NCBI RefSeq assembly: GCF_000934725.1
Contig: NZ_JYNS01000008.1
Span: forward strand, 26,823-90,822
Length of the DNA stretch: 64,000 nt
From: Methyloterricola oryzae
GTDB taxonomy: Bacteria > Pseudomonadota > Gammaproteobacteria > Methylococcales > Methylococcaceae
Reading direction: 5' to 3'
Position numbers and translations under genes: made by a program. This document shows, in pieces, positions 1 to 11,334 of the stretch. Below the pieces are notes generated by a model. It was not told where the DNA came from. It saw only the letters and a program-made list of their open reading frames with translations, and made no database searches. Numbering within the stretch: the first letter of the stretch is position 1; each line of letters opens with the position of its first letter.

Positions 1-2
1 CA

Positions 3-68
3 ACGCCCTTCGTCATGACCCTGGCGCCTGGCGTCGGCGCCCAGGTAACCCTGAAACTTCTCGATTGA
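3..68 (+). CDS. possible C-terminal tail of a gene cut by the window start
   Basis: One frame is open from the window edge and ends in TGA at 66-68, encoding a short tail ending GAQVTLKLLD. The alternating hydrophobic pattern would fit the last strand of a beta-rich protein, but about 21 residues cannot identify a family. A GC-rich hairpin follows at 91-110, as expected after a gene end. This could equally be a chance open stretch. Confidence 0.25.
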   Translation, partial: TPFVMTLAPGVGAQVTLKLLD

Positions 69-90
69 TCCGGCATACCCGCTGAAGTCC

Positions 91-110
91 CGGGGGCCAC
101 AGTGCCCCCG
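91..110. terminator. GC-rich hairpin, possible terminator
   Basis: A perfect 7-bp inverted repeat, CGGGGGC and GCCCCCG, flanks a 6-nt loop (CACAGT). There is no T tract after it, so intrinsic termination is uncertain. It lies between the possible truncated gene at the window start and the glycosyltransferase gene. The rest of 111-277 holds no recognisable gene. Confidence 0.3.
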
Positions 111-277
111 CGGCAGCCCGGCTGATTGGCCCACCCCGGCGAACCCTGCGACGGCCGCCGCGAAAAGCGGAGGAGTCAGCCATAATCAAGCATGAAGCCG
201 CAAAGGCGCTGTGCGCAAGTGCTTGCGCGCTAATACGGCTTCCACAGAATCGACCGCGCACGCTCAATGAAAACACC

Positions 278-2269
278 GTGAAGAAAATCGCCCTGTGCAT
301 GATCGTCAAGGACGAAGCCCATATCATCCGCCGCTGCCTGAGCCATGCCCTGCCCCTTATCGACCATGTGCTGGTGGTCGATACCGGCTCGGCGGACGGC
401 ACGCAGCAAGTCGTGCTGGATTTCCTCCAAGAGCACAAGATTCCAGGGACCGTGATCGAGGAACCCTGGCGCGATTTCGCCCATAACCGCAGCTTCGCCC
501 TGGCCCGTTTGCGCGAGGAAGCCTCTGTCGACTATGGCCTGATGATCGACGCCGACAACATTCTGCGTTTCCGGGAGGACTTCGACAGCGCCGCCTTCAA
601 GTCGAACCTCGTGTCCGACTACTACGACCTACCGCTACGGCATGGCTCCGTCAGCTACCATCTGCCCTGGTTGTTCAGCAACCGGCATCCGTTTCGTTTC
701 CGCGGTGTTCTGCACGAATTTCTAGAAACTCCGCCTGGCCTGACAAGGGGCACGGTGACGGGCTTCCATGCGGAACAAATCCAGGACAGCGCCAGGAACA
801 AAAATCCACTGAAGTATCAATCCGACATCACCGTCTTGCGGAAGGCCCTCGACGAAGAGCAGGACCCGTTCATGCGGTCGCGCTATACGTTTTACCTGGC
901 GCAAAGCTACCGGGATGCCGGGCGGCGCCAGGAGGCACTGGACCACTACCTGCAACGCAGCCGGCTCGGCTTCTGGCAGGAAGAGGTTTTCATCAGCTTT
1001 TACCAGGCGGCGCAGCTCATGCAGAGCCTGGGTCATGATGATGAAGCCGTCATCCAGGCATACCTTACAGCACATCAAGCGCAGCCGGCCCGCGCGGAAG
1101 CCCTGCACGGCGCGGCCCGCTTATGCCGGGAGAAAGGATACTTTGCTAGGGGATACGAGTTGGCCAAAACAGGCCTCTGGCTTTCGCCGCCGTCGATCGG
1201 CCTGTTCGTGGAGAACTGGATCTACGACTACGGCCTGCTCGACGAATTCGCCGTCAATGCCTATTGGGCTGGTCATTACCGGGAGTCCCACGAGGCCTGC
1301 GTGAAAGCCTTGAACTGTCCATGCCTGCCGGAGGCTGACAAGGCGCGCATTCTGCGCAACGACGCTTTCGCCCGGGACAAGCTGGGCATTCCCCTCCAAC
1401 CTGCGCCTTCGGCCATTGAACCGGCGCGTCAGGATCTCTATTCACTGCTCGCCCCAACGCGCAAGACTCACGTCGTCGATATCGGGGCGAACCCGATCGA
1501 TGGCGAACCGCCCTACCGCCCCATGCTGCTGGCTGGCATCTGCGAAGTTACCGGGTTCGAGCCGCAGGCGGAGGCGCTGGCAGAGCTGCAACGCCGTCAG
1601 GGGCCCCATGATCGCTATCTCCCTTATGCGGTGGGCGACGGCGCAGAGCACATGCTCCACATCTGCCGGGCCTCGGGAATGACCAGCTGCCTGGAACCCG
1701 ATGCGGCGCGCCTTGCGCTGTTCGAACCCTTTGAGTCGTTTGGGGAGGTCACCGCCCGCGCGCCCATCCAGACCTGCCGACTCGATGACATCGCGGAAAT
1801 CGAGCACATGGACTTTCTCAAGATTGACATACAGGGAGGCGAGTTGGCGGTGTTCCAAAATGGAATTCGGAAACTGTCAGAGGCGGTCGCCGTCCAGGTG
1901 GAAGTTTCGTTCGTGAACCTCTATCAGAACCAGCCGAGCCTCGGCGAAATCGACCTGGAGCTGCGCGCTCAAGGGTTCATCCCCCATACCTTCGCCGCCG
2001 TCAAGCACTGGGCCATTGCGCCCTGGCAACCTGGAATGGGTGTCGCAGGCGGCACGAATCAGCTTCTGGAAGCCGATATGGTGTATGTGCGCGACTTCAG
2101 CCGCCCGGACAACCTAAGTGACGAGCAACTCAAGCACCTGGCGCTGATCGCGCACCATTGCTATCGCTCATTTGATCTGGCTCTACGCTGCATCTTGCTG
2201 CTCGAGACGCGCTCAGCCGTGAAGGCTGGCGCCCAGGAAGCCTACAAGCGCCTGATCGCCGCCGCCTGA
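278..2269 (+). CDS. fused family-2 glycosyltransferase / TPR / FkbM-type methyltransferase
   Basis: This 663-residue protein combines three parts. The N-terminus (about 1-230) is a GT2 glycosyltransferase: MIVKDEAHIIRRCL at the start, VLVVDTGSADGT as nucleotide-sugar strand, and the acidic MIDADN. The middle (about 200-370) has helical TPR-like repeats such as SYRDAGRRQEALDHYL. The C-terminus (about 385-560) is an FkbM-type SAM methyltransferase with VVDIGANP, an acidic strand VTGFEPQ and the FkbM motif DFLKIDIQGGELAV. It probably builds or methylates a glycan or glycoprotein in the cytoplasm; the acceptor is unknown. It starts with GTG and has no clear Shine-Dalgarno. It converges on ettA with about 29 bp between. 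The family calls are firm, the substrate is not. Confidence 0.85.
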   Translation: MKKIALCMIVKDEAHIIRRCLSHALPLIDHVLVVDTGSADGTQQVVLDFLQEHKIPGTVIEEPWRDFAHNRSFALARLREEASVDYGLMIDADNILRFREDFDSAAFKSNLVSDYYDLPLRHGSVSYHLPWLFSNRHPFRFRGVLHEFLETPPGLTRGTVTGFHAEQIQDSARNKNPLKYQSDITVLRKALDEEQDPFMRSRYTFYLAQSYRDAGRRQEALDHYLQRSRLGFWQEEVFISFYQAAQLMQSLGHDDEAVIQAYLTAHQAQPARAEALHGAARLCREKGYFARGYELAKTGLWLSPPSIGLFVENWIYDYGLLDEFAVNAYWAGHYRESHEACVKALNCPCLPEADKARILRNDAFARDKLGIPLQPAPSAIEPARQDLYSLLAPTRKTHVVDIGANPIDGEPPYRPMLLAGICEVTGFEPQAEALAELQRRQGPHDRYLPYAVGDGAEHMLHICRASGMTSCLEPDAARLALFEPFESFGEVTARAPIQTCRLDDIAEIEHMDFLKIDIQGGELAVFQNGIRKLSEAVAVQVEVSFVNLYQNQPSLGEIDLELRAQGFIPHTFAAVKHWAIAPWQPGMGVAGGTNQLLEADMVYVRDFSRPDNLSDEQLKHLALIAHHCYRSFDLALRCILLLETRSAVKAGAQEAYKRLIAAA

Positions 2270-2298
2270 ACTCAGTCCAGGCACGGCGCCTTGCCTTC

Positions 2299-3966
<1,668 letters not shown>

Positions 3967-4080
3967 GTGCGATGCAATGTGGTTAAAATTACAGCATTAT
4001 CCCATGAACAGCCCTGCGAATCACGACAAGGGACGCGTCATGGAAATGGGATTGTGCGAACTAGCCAGCCGACAAGTAAC

Positions 4081-6042
4081 TCAGGGAGCGGCAGGTTCCA
4101 CAACCGTCATCACTCTGTCGACCCCCAAACCTTTGAGCTCTTGCACGATTCCGCTCGGCCAGCGCACGGTCAGTCGGTCGATGTGGGTGTTGCCTGCGAG
4201 GCCAAAGTGCAGACGCTGGTGGTCTTGGGCAAACCGGTGAATACCCCCCCCCTGGTCCCGCATTTGAACCACCCCACCGGCATGCACTTCGACGTGACTG
4301 CCTATGCCATCGCGGTTGGAACTGCGGCCCTGCAAGTCCAATTCGATCCAGTGATTGCCATTGCTGCGATTTCGAAATAAGCGGTCCGGACCAGGAACCA
4401 TGAGAGGCGACGCCTTATCAGCCCCGTTAGCGACAAACAGATCGAGAAAACCGTCACGGTCGTAGTCGGCAGCCAGAGCGACATCGCCACGCCCTTTTTC
4501 GCCACCTTCCGCGCCACCGGCACCCGGTACGCTAGTGAAGTGTCCTTTACCATCATTCTCCAGGAGCAAATTCGGTTCTTGCCGCGCCGGCCCCGTACAG
4601 ACTGCATAAAGGTCAACGTCCATATCATTATCGAAGTCCGCGGCCACCGCTGACAAACATGAATGATCCGAAGACGAAGATGGCAAATCGGCCCGCTGGT
4701 AACCACTCTCGCCCTTGATTACCATACTGAAAGGCACCATCCCACCGGGAGCTTCAAAACCGCTAGATCCCACCACCTCGAGAGCATCGTCCGCCTGTAC
4801 TATCAGACCGACGTTCAGCATTGCGCAACGCACCGTCCATAATTGCCTAGCGGCGTCATACGAGATGGCGATGCTGCCCGTTTTCCCCCTGTCAGCTGGC
4901 GCAACTAACTCTCCCTCGAAATCCTCAGGCCCCAAAGAGAAATCCAATTTTTCGGGATGCTGGCGCTTGGGACCGATAAAAACCTTGCCGAGATCCAACT
5001 CGTAAGGCTGGAGTCGCAGCCGTATTGGGCCTTTGTTGTGGAAACTCAGTTCTTCGTAAGCCTGGCGTCTCGGGCCGGAGAGCGATAGCCACAATTCGTT
5101 GTGATGAGGTTGACTCCACTGGGGCCACTCATTGCCATGGGTAAAGAATAAATCCAGTCGGCCATCCCCATTAAAATCGGCAATGGCTGCATCGGTGATG
5201 CTTCCTGCTAGATCCACCTGAAATTTATCGGTTATGTCGTCAAAGGGAATTTTCCCCAGAGCATAAAATCGAGACTGCCAGCCATAAGCAGCCAGATCGG
5301 GAAGATGGCCTGCTGACAAACCCGCAATCTGGGCAAACGGCTCAGAACTGCCCACATACCGCGGCATGTGCCAACGCCAATGCAGGAGGTTGACAAACAT
5401 ATCCCTTATTTTGTTGTACTTCCTTGCATCTAAAGCGAGGCCGAACTTTTCATTTGCGGCTTGAAATCCTTCCTGCCTTTGCTGCAGCAATACCGTTGCG
5501 CCTTGCCCGTCGGGGCGCGGTGCATTCAACAGAAGCAGGTCCAGCCGCCCGTCAACATCTGCGTCGAACCACAAGACGTTGCGCCCACGTCCCAGAGGCC
5601 AATCGACGCCCAATTTCGAAGCCTCGTCGCGCAAACTCATTCCGCGGTCGTTGACCATCAGCTGTTTAGGACCTTGCCCCGTGCCGGAAACCGCTCCCAC
5701 CGTCTGCATGAGATCCTGGTCGCCATCGTTGTCGAAATCAGCCCACGCGGCAGCATGCTTGTCCGCGGTTAGGTCGGCTGTTACCACTGAGCGAACTTCA
5801 TCCCTGAATCTGCCGTCACGCTGGTTAACAAATAGGTTGGCTTCGTTTTCGTGGTTCCCCGCCCATAAGTCTGGCCAGCCGTCCCCGTTAAAGTCTCCCC
5901 AAGCGGCAGCGTAGCTGAAGCCTTCGTAACGTATGCCGGCCTGCTCCGTCACATCCTCGAAAGCAATCGCAGCCAGACTAGATTCACTCGCCAAACCGAG
6001 GAGCAAACAAATCAGCCGACTCTTGTGAAACTTCTGTCTCAT
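4081..6042 (-). CDS. secreted FG-GAP/VCBS repeat protein with ASPIC/UnbV C-terminal domain
   Basis: The 653-residue product starts with a Sec signal (MRQKFHKSRLICLLLGLASE, cleaved near AIA). About six FG-GAP/VCBS calcium-type blades follow, for example WGDFNGDGWPDLW, ADFNGDGRLDLFF and ADYDRDGFLDLFV, giving a beta-propeller-like exported protein. The last 80 residues (GIGSHVEVHAGG through RLTVRWPSGIVQEL) form the ASPIC/UnbV domain. Such proteins are surface or adhesion proteins of unknown ligand. The start at 6042 is chosen because an AGGAG lies 9 nt upstream and it gives a clean signal peptide; starting at 6114 would overlap the sulfotransferase gene. The gene is AT-richer than its neighbours and probably co-transcribed with that gene, hinting at acquired DNA. 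Confidence 0.85.
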   Translation of the reverse strand: MRQKFHKSRLICLLLGLASESSLAAIAFEDVTEQAGIRYEGFSYAAAWGDFNGDGWPDLWAGNHENEANLFVNQRDGRFRDEVRSVVTADLTADKHAAAWADFDNDGDQDLMQTVGAVSGTGQGPKQLMVNDRGMSLRDEASKLGVDWPLGRGRNVLWFDADVDGRLDLLLLNAPRPDGQGATVLLQQRQEGFQAANEKFGLALDARKYNKIRDMFVNLLHWRWHMPRYVGSSEPFAQIAGLSAGHLPDLAAYGWQSRFYALGKIPFDDITDKFQVDLAGSITDAAIADFNGDGRLDLFFTHGNEWPQWSQPHHNELWLSLSGPRRQAYEELSFHNKGPIRLRLQPYELDLGKVFIGPKRQHPEKLDFSLGPEDFEGELVAPADRGKTGSIAISYDAARQLWTVRCAMLNVGLIVQADDALEVVGSSGFEAPGGMVPFSMVIKGESGYQRADLPSSSSDHSCLSAVAADFDNDMDVDLYAVCTGPARQEPNLLLENDGKGHFTSVPGAGGAEGGEKGRGDVALAADYDRDGFLDLFVANGADKASPLMVPGPDRLFRNRSNGNHWIELDLQGRSSNRDGIGSHVEVHAGGVVQMRDQGGGIHRFAQDHQRLHFGLAGNTHIDRLTVRWPSGIVQELKGLGVDRVMTVVEPAAP

Positions 6043-6098
6043 GCGCTCCATCTCCTGCTCCCAGAGTCTCTTATTTACGCCCTGCACTCTCAACCCAG

Positions 6099-6947
6099 TC
6101 AGAACTGCAGCCACGGCGACACACGCTCGCCAAATCGCCGTTGAAGCTCCCGTAGATCAGCCTCGTACATTTCCATGAGCAGTTCATGGCAGTGCGCGGG
6201 CATCAGTGCGCTGGAATTAACGTGATTCGATGCCACCACGCCACGGCCCTGATCCTCATCGCGGAACTCAGGCTTGGCCGGGGGAAGAATCACCGCCGCA
6301 TACGGGAGGGTATCCCAGTCAAGGTCGGTAGTAACGCCAATGTGCCGGAACACGCGCTTCAGCAATTCCATAGGCTGCTGTGAAACGTCTTCATAAAATC
6401 CGATCAGCACTTGCTCCTGTCCAAAGGCCGACGTCCAGCGGTCAACGATCCTGGACATTCCACCCGATTGATAAATCGCCGACTTTTCAAAACGCGCGCG
6501 CCATTCCTCCGCAGGAACCGACTCAATGGGTCGGCCCTGGCAATAGGCCAGATCGTGTACCGCGTGCGACCATTGCTGTTCTATAGGATTCCGCAGCATG
6601 AGGATGAGCTTGGCGTTCGGTACAATGCGCTTGACTTCGCTCAGTCTGTTGCAGGGCAGGTAGGCGTAGCCTGGCGAAATCTCGCCGCAGACCTTTCCGG
6701 CACCCTCCCGAAATTTCTCGGCATAGCTGCTCAGCGGCTCTGCATAACCCTTAGTGAAATAGTTCAGTTCCTTGGGATGGCTCATGTAAACGTCGGGGTG
6801 CTTGCGCAGATTTTCGTACAGCCAGGTTGTGCCAGCCTTGGGAAAACCGATCCCCAGAAAGTTTGGCAAGGTCAAGCCGGCCAAGGAGCGAAGCCCCAGG
6901 AAATAGAGCTGTTTGTCGATGGTGCCTAGAATGCGCGAAATGTTCAT
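6099..6947 (-). CDS. PAPS-dependent sulfotransferase
   Basis: This 282-residue protein carries the two PAPS-binding signatures of sulfotransferases. The 5'-phosphosulfate loop is GFPKAGTTWLYENL at residues 34-47, and the 3'-phosphate motif is LILMLRNPIEQQWSHA near 115. It would transfer sulfate from PAPS to a hydroxyl or amine on a glycan, lipid or protein; the acceptor cannot be told. The start at 6947 (MNISRILG) places the first loop at the usual distance from the N-terminus; the longer frame upstream lacks family similarity. It precedes the FG-GAP protein on the same strand by 56 bp, so that surface protein or its glycans are candidate substrates by inference only. Confidence 0.85.
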   Translation of the reverse strand: MNISRILGTIDKQLYFLGLRSLAGLTLPNFLGIGFPKAGTTWLYENLRKHPDVYMSHPKELNYFTKGYAEPLSSYAEKFREGAGKVCGEISPGYAYLPCNRLSEVKRIVPNAKLILMLRNPIEQQWSHAVHDLAYCQGRPIESVPAEEWRARFEKSAIYQSGGMSRIVDRWTSAFGQEQVLIGFYEDVSQQPMELLKRVFRHIGVTTDLDWDTLPYAAVILPPAKPEFRDEDQGRGVVASNHVNSSALMPAHCHELLMEMYEADLRELQRRFGERVSPWLQF

Positions 6948-7299
6948 GGTCACTTTCTTGATTAGCTGGGAGCGGGCCGAATTGCGCGAGGAAAGCCGAA
7001 TGACAGACTTTGGTTTTTTTCCGCCAGCGGGCGAAGCGCACCGCACGACCCAAGCCGACCTCGCCGCGCCTTTGGCACTCCTTTTACCTTAGCAAATCCG
7101 AGCCACCCTATCCATGCCGCTCGGAACGGGCGGTTTCCTTTCGACAAGGCAACTCTAGGGGTAAATTTCAGTTTAGAATTCGGCTTTGAACTTCAGAGCG
7201 TAAGCCCGCCCAGTGCCCGCAGCAGATCCCTCAACGTCATTCAAGCTCACCAGAAGGGTCGTAGCGAAGTCATGCCCTGGCTGTTCTGACGCTTGAACC
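6948..7299. other. intergenic region between divergent sulfotransferase and aat genes
   Basis: About 350 bp with no convincing gene on either strand; the short open frames lack family features and start signals. It must hold the divergent promoters for the sulfotransferase pair and for aat. AT-rich runs near 7010-7020 and 7155-7185 are possible promoter locations, but no clear -35/-10 pair was found. Confidence 0.5.
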
Positions 7300-8004
7300 A
7301 TGCTGACCATACTTAATCGCCACGACCGCAATCAGCCGTTTCCTGACGTGGATCAGGCACTGGACGAGCCTAACGGGCTGCTCGCCGTGGGCGGTTGCCT
7401 GTCCCCGCGGCGTCTGGAGAATGCCTATCGCAGAGGCATCTTTCCGTGGTACGGCGAGGGCGAGCCCATCCTGTGGTGGTCGCCGGACCCGCGTCTGGTC
7501 CTCGCCCCGGATCACATCAGAATTTCCCGGAGTCTGCGCAAGAGCCTGCGCCGGGGCGACTTCGCCTTCAGCTTCAACCGATGCTTCGAACCCGTGCTGG
7601 AGGCATGCGCCGAACCGCGCGCTTATGCTACCGGCACGTGGATCGTTCCCGAGGTGCGCCGCGCCTATCTCGATTTCCATCGCCTGGGCTTCGCCCATTC
7701 CTTCGAGTCATGGCAGGGCGACCGGCTGGTAGGAGGGCTCTATGGCGTAGCCATCGGGCGCGTATTCTTTGGCGAATCCATGTTCCATCGGGTCAGCGAC
7801 GCGTCAAAAGCGGCCTTCGCCTACGCGGTCCACTGCCTGAAATCCTGGGGCTTTGTCCTGATCGACTGCCAGGTTTACACCGATCATCTGGCCAGCCTCG
7901 GTGCTCGGGAAATTCCGCGCAGTGAATTCATCCGGCTGTTGGACCAATACTGCGGGCAGCCGCCATCGCCCGAGGCCTGGCGTTGTGCCGCCGAGTTTCC
8001 GTGA
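7300..8004 (+). CDS. aat: leucyl/phenylalanyl-tRNA-protein transferase
   Basis: Aat transfers Leu or Phe from aminoacyl-tRNA onto N-terminal Arg or Lys of proteins, making them ClpS/ClpAP substrates. The 234 residues match the family end to end: PNGLLAVGGCLSP, YRRGIFPWYGEGEPILWWSP and the late motif HCLKSWGFVLIDCQVYTDHLASLGAREIPR read across the catalytic fold (residues about 25-215). The stop overlaps the GTG of bpt (GTGA), so the two are translationally coupled. Its substrates' protease, ClpA, and adaptor, ClpS, are encoded 1-4 kb away on the other strand. Confidence 0.96.
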   Translation: MLTILNRHDRNQPFPDVDQALDEPNGLLAVGGCLSPRRLENAYRRGIFPWYGEGEPILWWSPDPRLVLAPDHIRISRSLRKSLRRGDFAFSFNRCFEPVLEACAEPRAYATGTWIVPEVRRAYLDFHRLGFAHSFESWQGDRLVGGLYGVAIGRVFFGESMFHRVSDASKAAFAYAVHCLKSWGFVLIDCQVYTDHLASLGAREIPRSEFIRLLDQYCGQPPSPEAWRCAAEFP

Positions 8005-8720
8005 AACACATCCCCCTGTTCCTGGCCCCGCCGCACGACTGTTCCTACCTGGCAGAACGCGAGGCACAATTCGCGTTCATCGATCCCCACCGCCGCATGG
8101 ACGTCGGCCTGTATTCCACGCTGGCCGATTTGGGTTTCCGGCGTAGCGGAGATATGGTCTACCGCCCCTATTGCGGCCCCTGTCGCGCCTGCACGCCAGT
8201 GCGGGTTCCGGCAGCGCGGTTTGCGCCAAACCGCAATCAGTCCCGGGTCGCGAGGCGTAATAAGGACCTGCATGTGGCGGTTCAACCTGCGGCGTTTCTT
8301 GACGAGCACTTTCAACTGTATAAACGCTATTTACAGAGCCGCCATGGGGACGGCGACATGGGGGACGGCGATCCCGCCCAGTATATGGACTTCGTCGCCA
8401 GCGACTGGTCTGACACGGTTTTCGTCGAGTTCAGGGAGGACACAGACTTGTTGGCCGTCGCTGTGGTTGACCGGCTGGAGCGGGGCCTCTCCGCCGTCTA
8501 TACCTATTTTGACCCCATCCATGAATCGCGCAGCCTGGGCGTCCATGCCGTGCTCTGGCAGATCGAGGAGGCGCAGCGTCTTCGCCTGGACTGGGTTTAC
8601 CTGGGCTATTGGATTGCCGCCTGCCGCAAAATGCGGTACAAGGACCAGTACCGGCCCATACAGGCGCTGGTGGAGGGGCAGTGGCTCGAATACGAAAAAG
8701 GCGAGAAGATTCCGGGCTGA
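8001..8720 (+). CDS. bpt: aspartate/glutamate leucyltransferase Bpt (ATE-family)
   Basis: Bpt adds Leu to N-terminal Asp or Glu, creating primary N-degrons. The 239-residue protein begins with the family N-terminus FLAPPHDCSYLAER and has the conserved cysteine cluster YRPYCGPCRACTPVRVP near residues 55-72. The C-terminal GNAT-like half reads WVYLGYWIAACRKMRYK. The GTG at 8001 overlaps the aat stop and puts the family N-terminus in place; a TTG at 7983 is in frame but less likely. Together aat and bpt give both bacterial leucylation routes of the N-end rule. Confidence 0.93.
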   Translation: MKHIPLFLAPPHDCSYLAEREAQFAFIDPHRRMDVGLYSTLADLGFRRSGDMVYRPYCGPCRACTPVRVPAARFAPNRNQSRVARRNKDLHVAVQPAAFLDEHFQLYKRYLQSRHGDGDMGDGDPAQYMDFVASDWSDTVFVEFREDTDLLAVAVVDRLERGLSAVYTYFDPIHESRSLGVHAVLWQIEEAQRLRLDWVYLGYWIAACRKMRYKDQYRPIQALVEGQWLEYEKGEKIPG

Positions 8721-8734
8721 TATGGTATGATCGC

Positions 8735-8775
8735 GCGGATAATTCCGCTGCTCCCGAACCGTTCGCGAGCGCTCG
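8735..8775. promoter_or_regulatory. two short palindromes in the infA leader
   Basis: Between bpt and infA lie a GCGGA/TCCGC hairpin with TAAT loop (8735-8748) and a perfect 10-bp palindrome, CGAGCGCTCG (8766-8775). They could form leader structures or an operator for infA, or be chance in GC-rich DNA. TATGGTATGAT at 8721-8731 resembles a -10 region, but no good -35 was found. Confidence 0.25.
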
Positions 8776-8801
8776 TCAAAGTCATTCGTCTGAGAGAGGT
8801 T

Positions 8802-9020
8802 ATGTCAAAAGAAGATCAGATCGAGATGGAAGGCAAGGTCATCGAAACCTTGCCCAATACCATGTTCAGGGTGGAACTGGATAACGGGCATGTCATCATC
8901 GCCCATATCTCAGGAAAAATGCGCAAACATTACATCCGCATCCTTACCGGGGACCGCGTGAAAGTCGAAATGACCCCTTACGATCTTAGCAAAGGCCGGA
9001 TTACCTTCCGCCAGCGCTAG
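8802..9020 (+). CDS. infA: translation initiation factor IF-1
   Basis: The 72-residue protein is a complete IF-1: a single S1/OB fold covering [38 protein letters not shown] and the C-terminal [15 protein letters not shown]-1 occupies the ribosomal A site during initiation together with IF-2 and IF-3. The start at 8802 is fixed by the family N-terminus and a GAGAGAGG Shine-Dalgarno just upstream; the frame extends upstream to an ATG at 8727 that has no similarity. Its position beside aat and facing clpA is the usual gammaproteobacterial order. Confidence 0.97.
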   Translation: MSKEDQIEMEGKVIETLPNTMFRVELDNGHVIIAHISGKMRKHYIRILTGDRVKVEMTPYDLSKGRITFRQR

Positions 9021-9038
9021 CGATAAGACCGCCCCGCG

Positions 9039-9054
9039 CCGGCACTCAGGCCGG
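9039..9054. terminator. hairpin between convergent infA and clpA
   Basis: CCGGC and GCCGG pair around a 6-nt loop (ACTCAG); the hairpin overlaps the clpA stop codon region. There is a short pyrimidine run (TTCCTCC) after it on the infA side. Position between converging genes fits a weak shared terminator. Confidence 0.35.
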
Positions 9055-11322
9055 TTCCTCCAGGGTCTGCTCCCGTGTACCCACGATGGAAAACGAGAGC
9101 CTGTCATCCACCACACTGATTCGGACCATGCCGCCGCTGGCCAGCTTGCCGAACAGGATCTCTTCCGCCAGCGGCTTCTTGATGTTCTCCTGAATAACCC
9201 GCGCCATGGGCCGCGCGCCCATCTTGGCGTCACAGCCATGTTGCGCCAGCCACTCGCGCGCATCAGCCTCGAGCGCTAGGGAGACATGCTTCTCCGCAAG
9301 CTGCGATTCCAGTTCGAACACGAACTTGTCCACCACCTGCCGGATGATATCCATGTTCAACGCCTTGAACTGGATAATGGCATCCAAGCGGTTGCGGAAC
9401 TCCGGAGCAAACAGGCGCTCGATGGCCTTCATGCTGTCGGTGGAATGATCTTGCTGGGTGAAGCCCATGGATGGACGGTCGCTGTCCGTGGCGCCGGCGT
9501 TGGTGGTCATGATCAGCACCACGTTGCGGAAATCCGCCTTGCGCCCGTTGTTATCCGTGAGCGTGCCGTGGTCCATCACCTGCAGCAGCAGATTGAAGAC
9601 ATCCGGATGGGCTTTCTCGATTTCGTCCAGCAACAGAACGGCGTGCGGCTGTTTGGCGATGGCCTCGGTCAACAGGCCTCCCTGATCAAACCCTACATAG
9701 CCCGGCGGCGCGCCGATCAGACGGGAGACGGTGTGACGCTCCATGTATTCCGACATGTCGAAACGGATCAATTCAATGCCCAGCACCTTGGCCAGTTGAC
9801 GGCTCACTTCCGTCTTGCCGACACCGGTGGGTCCCGCGAAGAGGAAAGAGCCTATCGGCTTCTGGGATTCCCGCAGCCCCGCCCGAGAGAGCTTGATGGC
9901 CGAACCCAGGGCGGTGATGGCCTCGTCCTGCCCAAACACCAGCATTCTCAGGTTCTTGTCCAGATCCTTGAGCTTATCGCGGTCGTTGGTGGAAATGGTC
10001 TTGGGCGGAATCCGCGCGATCTTGGCGACGATATCTTCGATCTCCAGGGTGCCGATCAGCTTTCGGCGCTTGGAAACCGGCAACAGCCGCTGGCAGGCCC
10101 CTGCCTCGTCGATCACGTCGATCGCCTTGTCTGGCAGATGCCGGTCGTTGATGTAACGGCTGGAAAGCTCCGCCGCGGTGCGCAGCGCAGCCAGCGAATA
10201 TTTCACTTCATGGTGCTTCTCGAAACGGGATTTCAGGCCCTTGAGGATCTGATAGGTTTCGTCCACGCTGGGCTCATGGATATCGATCTTCTGAAAGCGC
10301 CGCGCCAGGGCCCGGTCCTTCTCGAAGATCCCGCGATATTCCTGGTAAGTCGTCGAGCCGATGCAGCGTAGCTCCCCCGAAGCCAATACCGGCTTGATCA
10401 GGTTGGAAGCATCCATCACGCCGCCGGAAGCCGAGCCCGCCCCGATGATGGTATGGATCTCGTCGATGAACAGGATGGAGTTGGCCTCTTTCTTCAATTG
10501 GGCCAGCAGGCTCTTCAGGCGCTTCTCGAAATCACCGCGGTATTTGGTGCCAGCAACCAGGGAACCCAGGTCCAGGGCATAGATAACACTGTCACGGAGA
10601 ATCTCGGGCACCTCGCCTTCAACGATCTTCTTGGCCAGGCCCTCGGCGATGGCGGTCTTGCCAACCCCGGCCTCTCCTACGAGCAAGGGATTGTTCTTGC
10701 GCCTGCGGCACAGCACCTGGATGGTGCGCTCGATCTCCTCCTTGCGGCCGATGAGCGGATCGATCTTGCCCTTGCGAGCCAGGTCATTGAGGTTCGCGGC
10801 GAATTTCTCCAAGGGATTGGCGGAAATGCCGGCTTCCGCCTCCTCGCCTTCGGCAGCGGTATTGCGCGCAGCCGGCTCGCTTTCTTCCCGTACCTTGGAA
10901 ATTCCGTGCGAGATGTAATTGACGATGTCCAGACGGGTGATGTCCTGCTTGTTGAGCAGATACACCGCTTGCGAATCCTGCTCGCTGAAGATCGCCACCA
11001 GCACGTTGGCGCCGGTGACCTCCTTCTTGCCGGAGGACTGCACGTGAAACGCGGCGCGCTGCAGCACCCGCTGAAACCCGAGCGTCGGCTGGGTGTCACG
11101 CTTGACCCCGGCAGGAATCAAAGGCGTGGTCTCGTCCAGGAACTCGGTCAGTTCCTTGCGCAGGGTGTCGATGTTGCAGCCGCAGGCCCGCAGGACCTCC
11201 AGGGCGGCCACATTGTCGAGCATGGCCAGCAGCAGATGCTCCACGGTAATGAATTCGTGCCGTTTCTCGTAGGCGGTGCGAAAAGCGGCGTTGAGCGAGT
11301 TTTCGAGTTCTTTGCTTAACAT
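9046..11322 (-). CDS. clpA: ATP-dependent Clp protease ATP-binding subunit ClpA
   Basis: ClpA is the hexameric unfoldase feeding ClpP; 758 residues is the family length. The N-domain (1-145) is the double Clp-N repeat that docks ClpS. D1 has Walker [11 protein letters not shown] near 215 with arginine finger segment RRRKNNPLL before it, and D2 has [15 protein letters not shown] near 495. The C-terminal IGF-type loop that contacts ClpP lies within [12 protein letters not shown]. clpS starts just upstream on the same strand (12 bp spacing), an operon that couples adaptor and unfoldase. Confidence 0.96.
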   Translation of the reverse strand: MLSKELENSLNAAFRTAYEKRHEFITVEHLLLAMLDNVAALEVLRACGCNIDTLRKELTEFLDETTPLIPAGVKRDTQPTLGFQRVLQRAAFHVQSSGKKEVTGANVLVAIFSEQDSQAVYLLNKQDITRLDIVNYISHGISKVREESEPAARNTAAEGEEAEAGISANPLEKFAANLNDLARKGKIDPLIGRKEEIERTIQVLCRRRKNNPLLVGEAGVGKTAIAEGLAKKIVEGEVPEILRDSVIYALDLGSLVAGTKYRGDFEKRLKSLLAQLKKEANSILFIDEIHTIIGAGSASGGVMDASNLIKPVLASGELRCIGSTTYQEYRGIFEKDRALARRFQKIDIHEPSVDETYQILKGLKSRFEKHHEVKYSLAALRTAAELSSRYINDRHLPDKAIDVIDEAGACQRLLPVSKRRKLIGTLEIEDIVAKIARIPPKTISTNDRDKLKDLDKNLRMLVFGQDEAITALGSAIKLSRAGLRESQKPIGSFLFAGPTGVGKTEVSRQLAKVLGIELIRFDMSEYMERHTVSRLIGAPPGYVGFDQGGLLTEAIAKQPHAVLLLDEIEKAHPDVFNLLLQVMDHGTLTDNNGRKADFRNVVLIMTTNAGATDSDRPSMGFTQQDHSTDSMKAIERLFAPEFRNRLDAIIQFKALNMDIIRQVVDKFVFELESQLAEKHVSLALEADAREWLAQHGCDAKMGARPMARVIQENIKKPLAEEILFGKLASGGMVRISVVDDRLSFSIVGTREQTLEEPA

Positions 11323-11334
11323 AGTGGTGTCCGA

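Noticed and set aside
9286..10371. 361-codon plus-strand frame antisense to clpA
   Set aside because: Third-position GC bias of clpA explains it; no recognisable protein.
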